Of a stretch of 61,233 bases of DNA, positions 60,816 through 61,233 are shown one piece after another; position 1 is the first letter of the stretch; every line of letters starts with the position of its first letter. Both the position numbers and the translations under genes were made by a program. Below the pieces are notes generated by a model. It was not told where the DNA came from. It saw only the letters and a list, made by a program, of their open reading frames with translations, and made no database searches. Origin of the DNA: Gemmataceae bacterium (GTDB lineage Bacteria; Planctomycetota; Planctomycetia; Gemmatales; Gemmataceae); assembly GCA_019636445.1 (NCBI GenBank), contig JAHBXO010000034.1, positions 1-61,233 on the forward strand, read 5' to 3'.

Positions 60816-61233
60816 GTGCGCTGTGGCACGAATCCTTCGAAGCCCCCCCCGCCGCAAAATCGAACGAGCCGGCTCAATCTCGTGTCGCTAGAGACTCGAA
60901 TCACACCGGTGATTTTCACGGTGAACACGCTCGATGACACGTCCGATGCCGATCTGAATAACGGCACGCCATCCGACGCAAACGGCAATGTGTCGCTTCG
61001 CGCGGCAGTCGAGCAATCGAACTTCCGGGGCAAGGGCGACGTCTGGATTGAATTCGACATTGGCTTGGCGGATCAGTTCGGCAAGATCTCATTGGAATTG
61101 ACAGATACGGTAAACATTACCGTACCAGTGGACATCAACGGCGACTTCGGTGGATCGGGGTTCGTTCGCATAACCGGAGATGACGTTTTCGTCCTGTTTC
61201 ACCATCAGGCGGCCGGGGGAGCATTCAATAATC
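60816..61233 (+). CDS. Surface protein with LExR motif, runs off the window
   Basis: The frame reads SRLNLVSLETRITPVIFTV, again the planctomycete RLxLxxLExRxxP motif, followed by NTLDDTSDADLNNG, NVSLRAAVEQSNF and VDINGDFGGSGFVRITG. That is the CSLREA-like start seen in large polymorphic surface proteins with right-handed helix or pectin-lyase-like repeats. In this frame the first start is GTG 60816 without a good ribosome binding site. A GTG at 60823 has GAGG six bases before it but is out of frame because of an eight-C tract (60843-60850). The end lies beyond 61233. Confidence 0.75.
   Translation, partial: MRCGTNPSKPPPPQNRTSRLNLVSLETRITPVIFTVNTLDDTSDADLNNGTPSDANGNVSLRAAVEQSNFRGKGDVWIEFDIGLADQFGKISLELTDTVNITVPVDINGDFGGSGFVRITGDDVFVLFHHQAAGGAFNN

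Overview
The window is GC-rich bacterial chromosome, most likely from a planctomycete of the Gemmata group (Planctomycetota). The support is family content: three DUF1501 proteins, two of them next to DUF1549/DUF1553 proteins, a C-type sulfatase, a DUF1080 protein, Tat-type N-termini, a 2132-residue secreted protein, and two surface proteins that open with the planctomycete RLxLxxLExRxxP motif. The organism is inferred; no rRNA lies in the window.

Layout. 1-3731 (minus): alpha ribosomal operon rpmJ-rpsM-rpsK-rpsD-rpoA-rplQ. 3782-7011: two unrecognised genes, one gene with an apparent frameshift, and an AlkD-like protein. 7153-7785: RNase P RNA and tRNA-Ala(CGC). 7854-16118: esterase, Tat-exported protein, RmlC-like epimerase, MoxR ATPase, methyltransferase, a ybgC-tolQ-tolR-like operon and a DUF1501 protein. 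16165-25237: OPT transporter, QueA, a secreted protein, a 473-residue orphan, phosphoglycerate mutase, SurE and a sulfatase. 25333-31731: the giant protein. 31865-41240: YeiH-type transporter with a 59-residue membrane microprotein, MsrB, DUF1080, lactonase, DUF58, FtsY, SulP, a CoxG-like protein and a desaturase. 41494-45223: zinc-ribbon membrane protein, then a histidine kinase and a REC-XRE regulator. 45336-55110: two DUF1549/DUF1553 plus DUF1501 pairs and a two-domain esterase; the first pair is split by a strikingly AT-rich gene. 55326-61233: membrane protein, 1084-residue surface protein, XRE regulator, and the start of a second surface protein that runs off the window.

The most unusual signal is a set of inverted-repeat elements built from short tandem units. 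They sit inside the alpha operon (three places), inside helix P12 of RNase P RNA, between convergent and divergent genes, and on both sides of the esterase gene at 49996-52098. Each locus has its own unit sequence. In two elements the arms differ by one 7-nt insertion while the rest stays paired. They look like a spreading, structure-conserving repeat class rather than ordinary terminators. Separate classic GC-rich terminators recur at 19639, 36042 and 45251.

Other points are a C8 tract that puts a well-placed start codon out of frame with the downstream surface protein, and an AT-rich gene bounded by an 8-bp direct repeat. No CRISPR array, transposase, integrase or complete prophage was seen.
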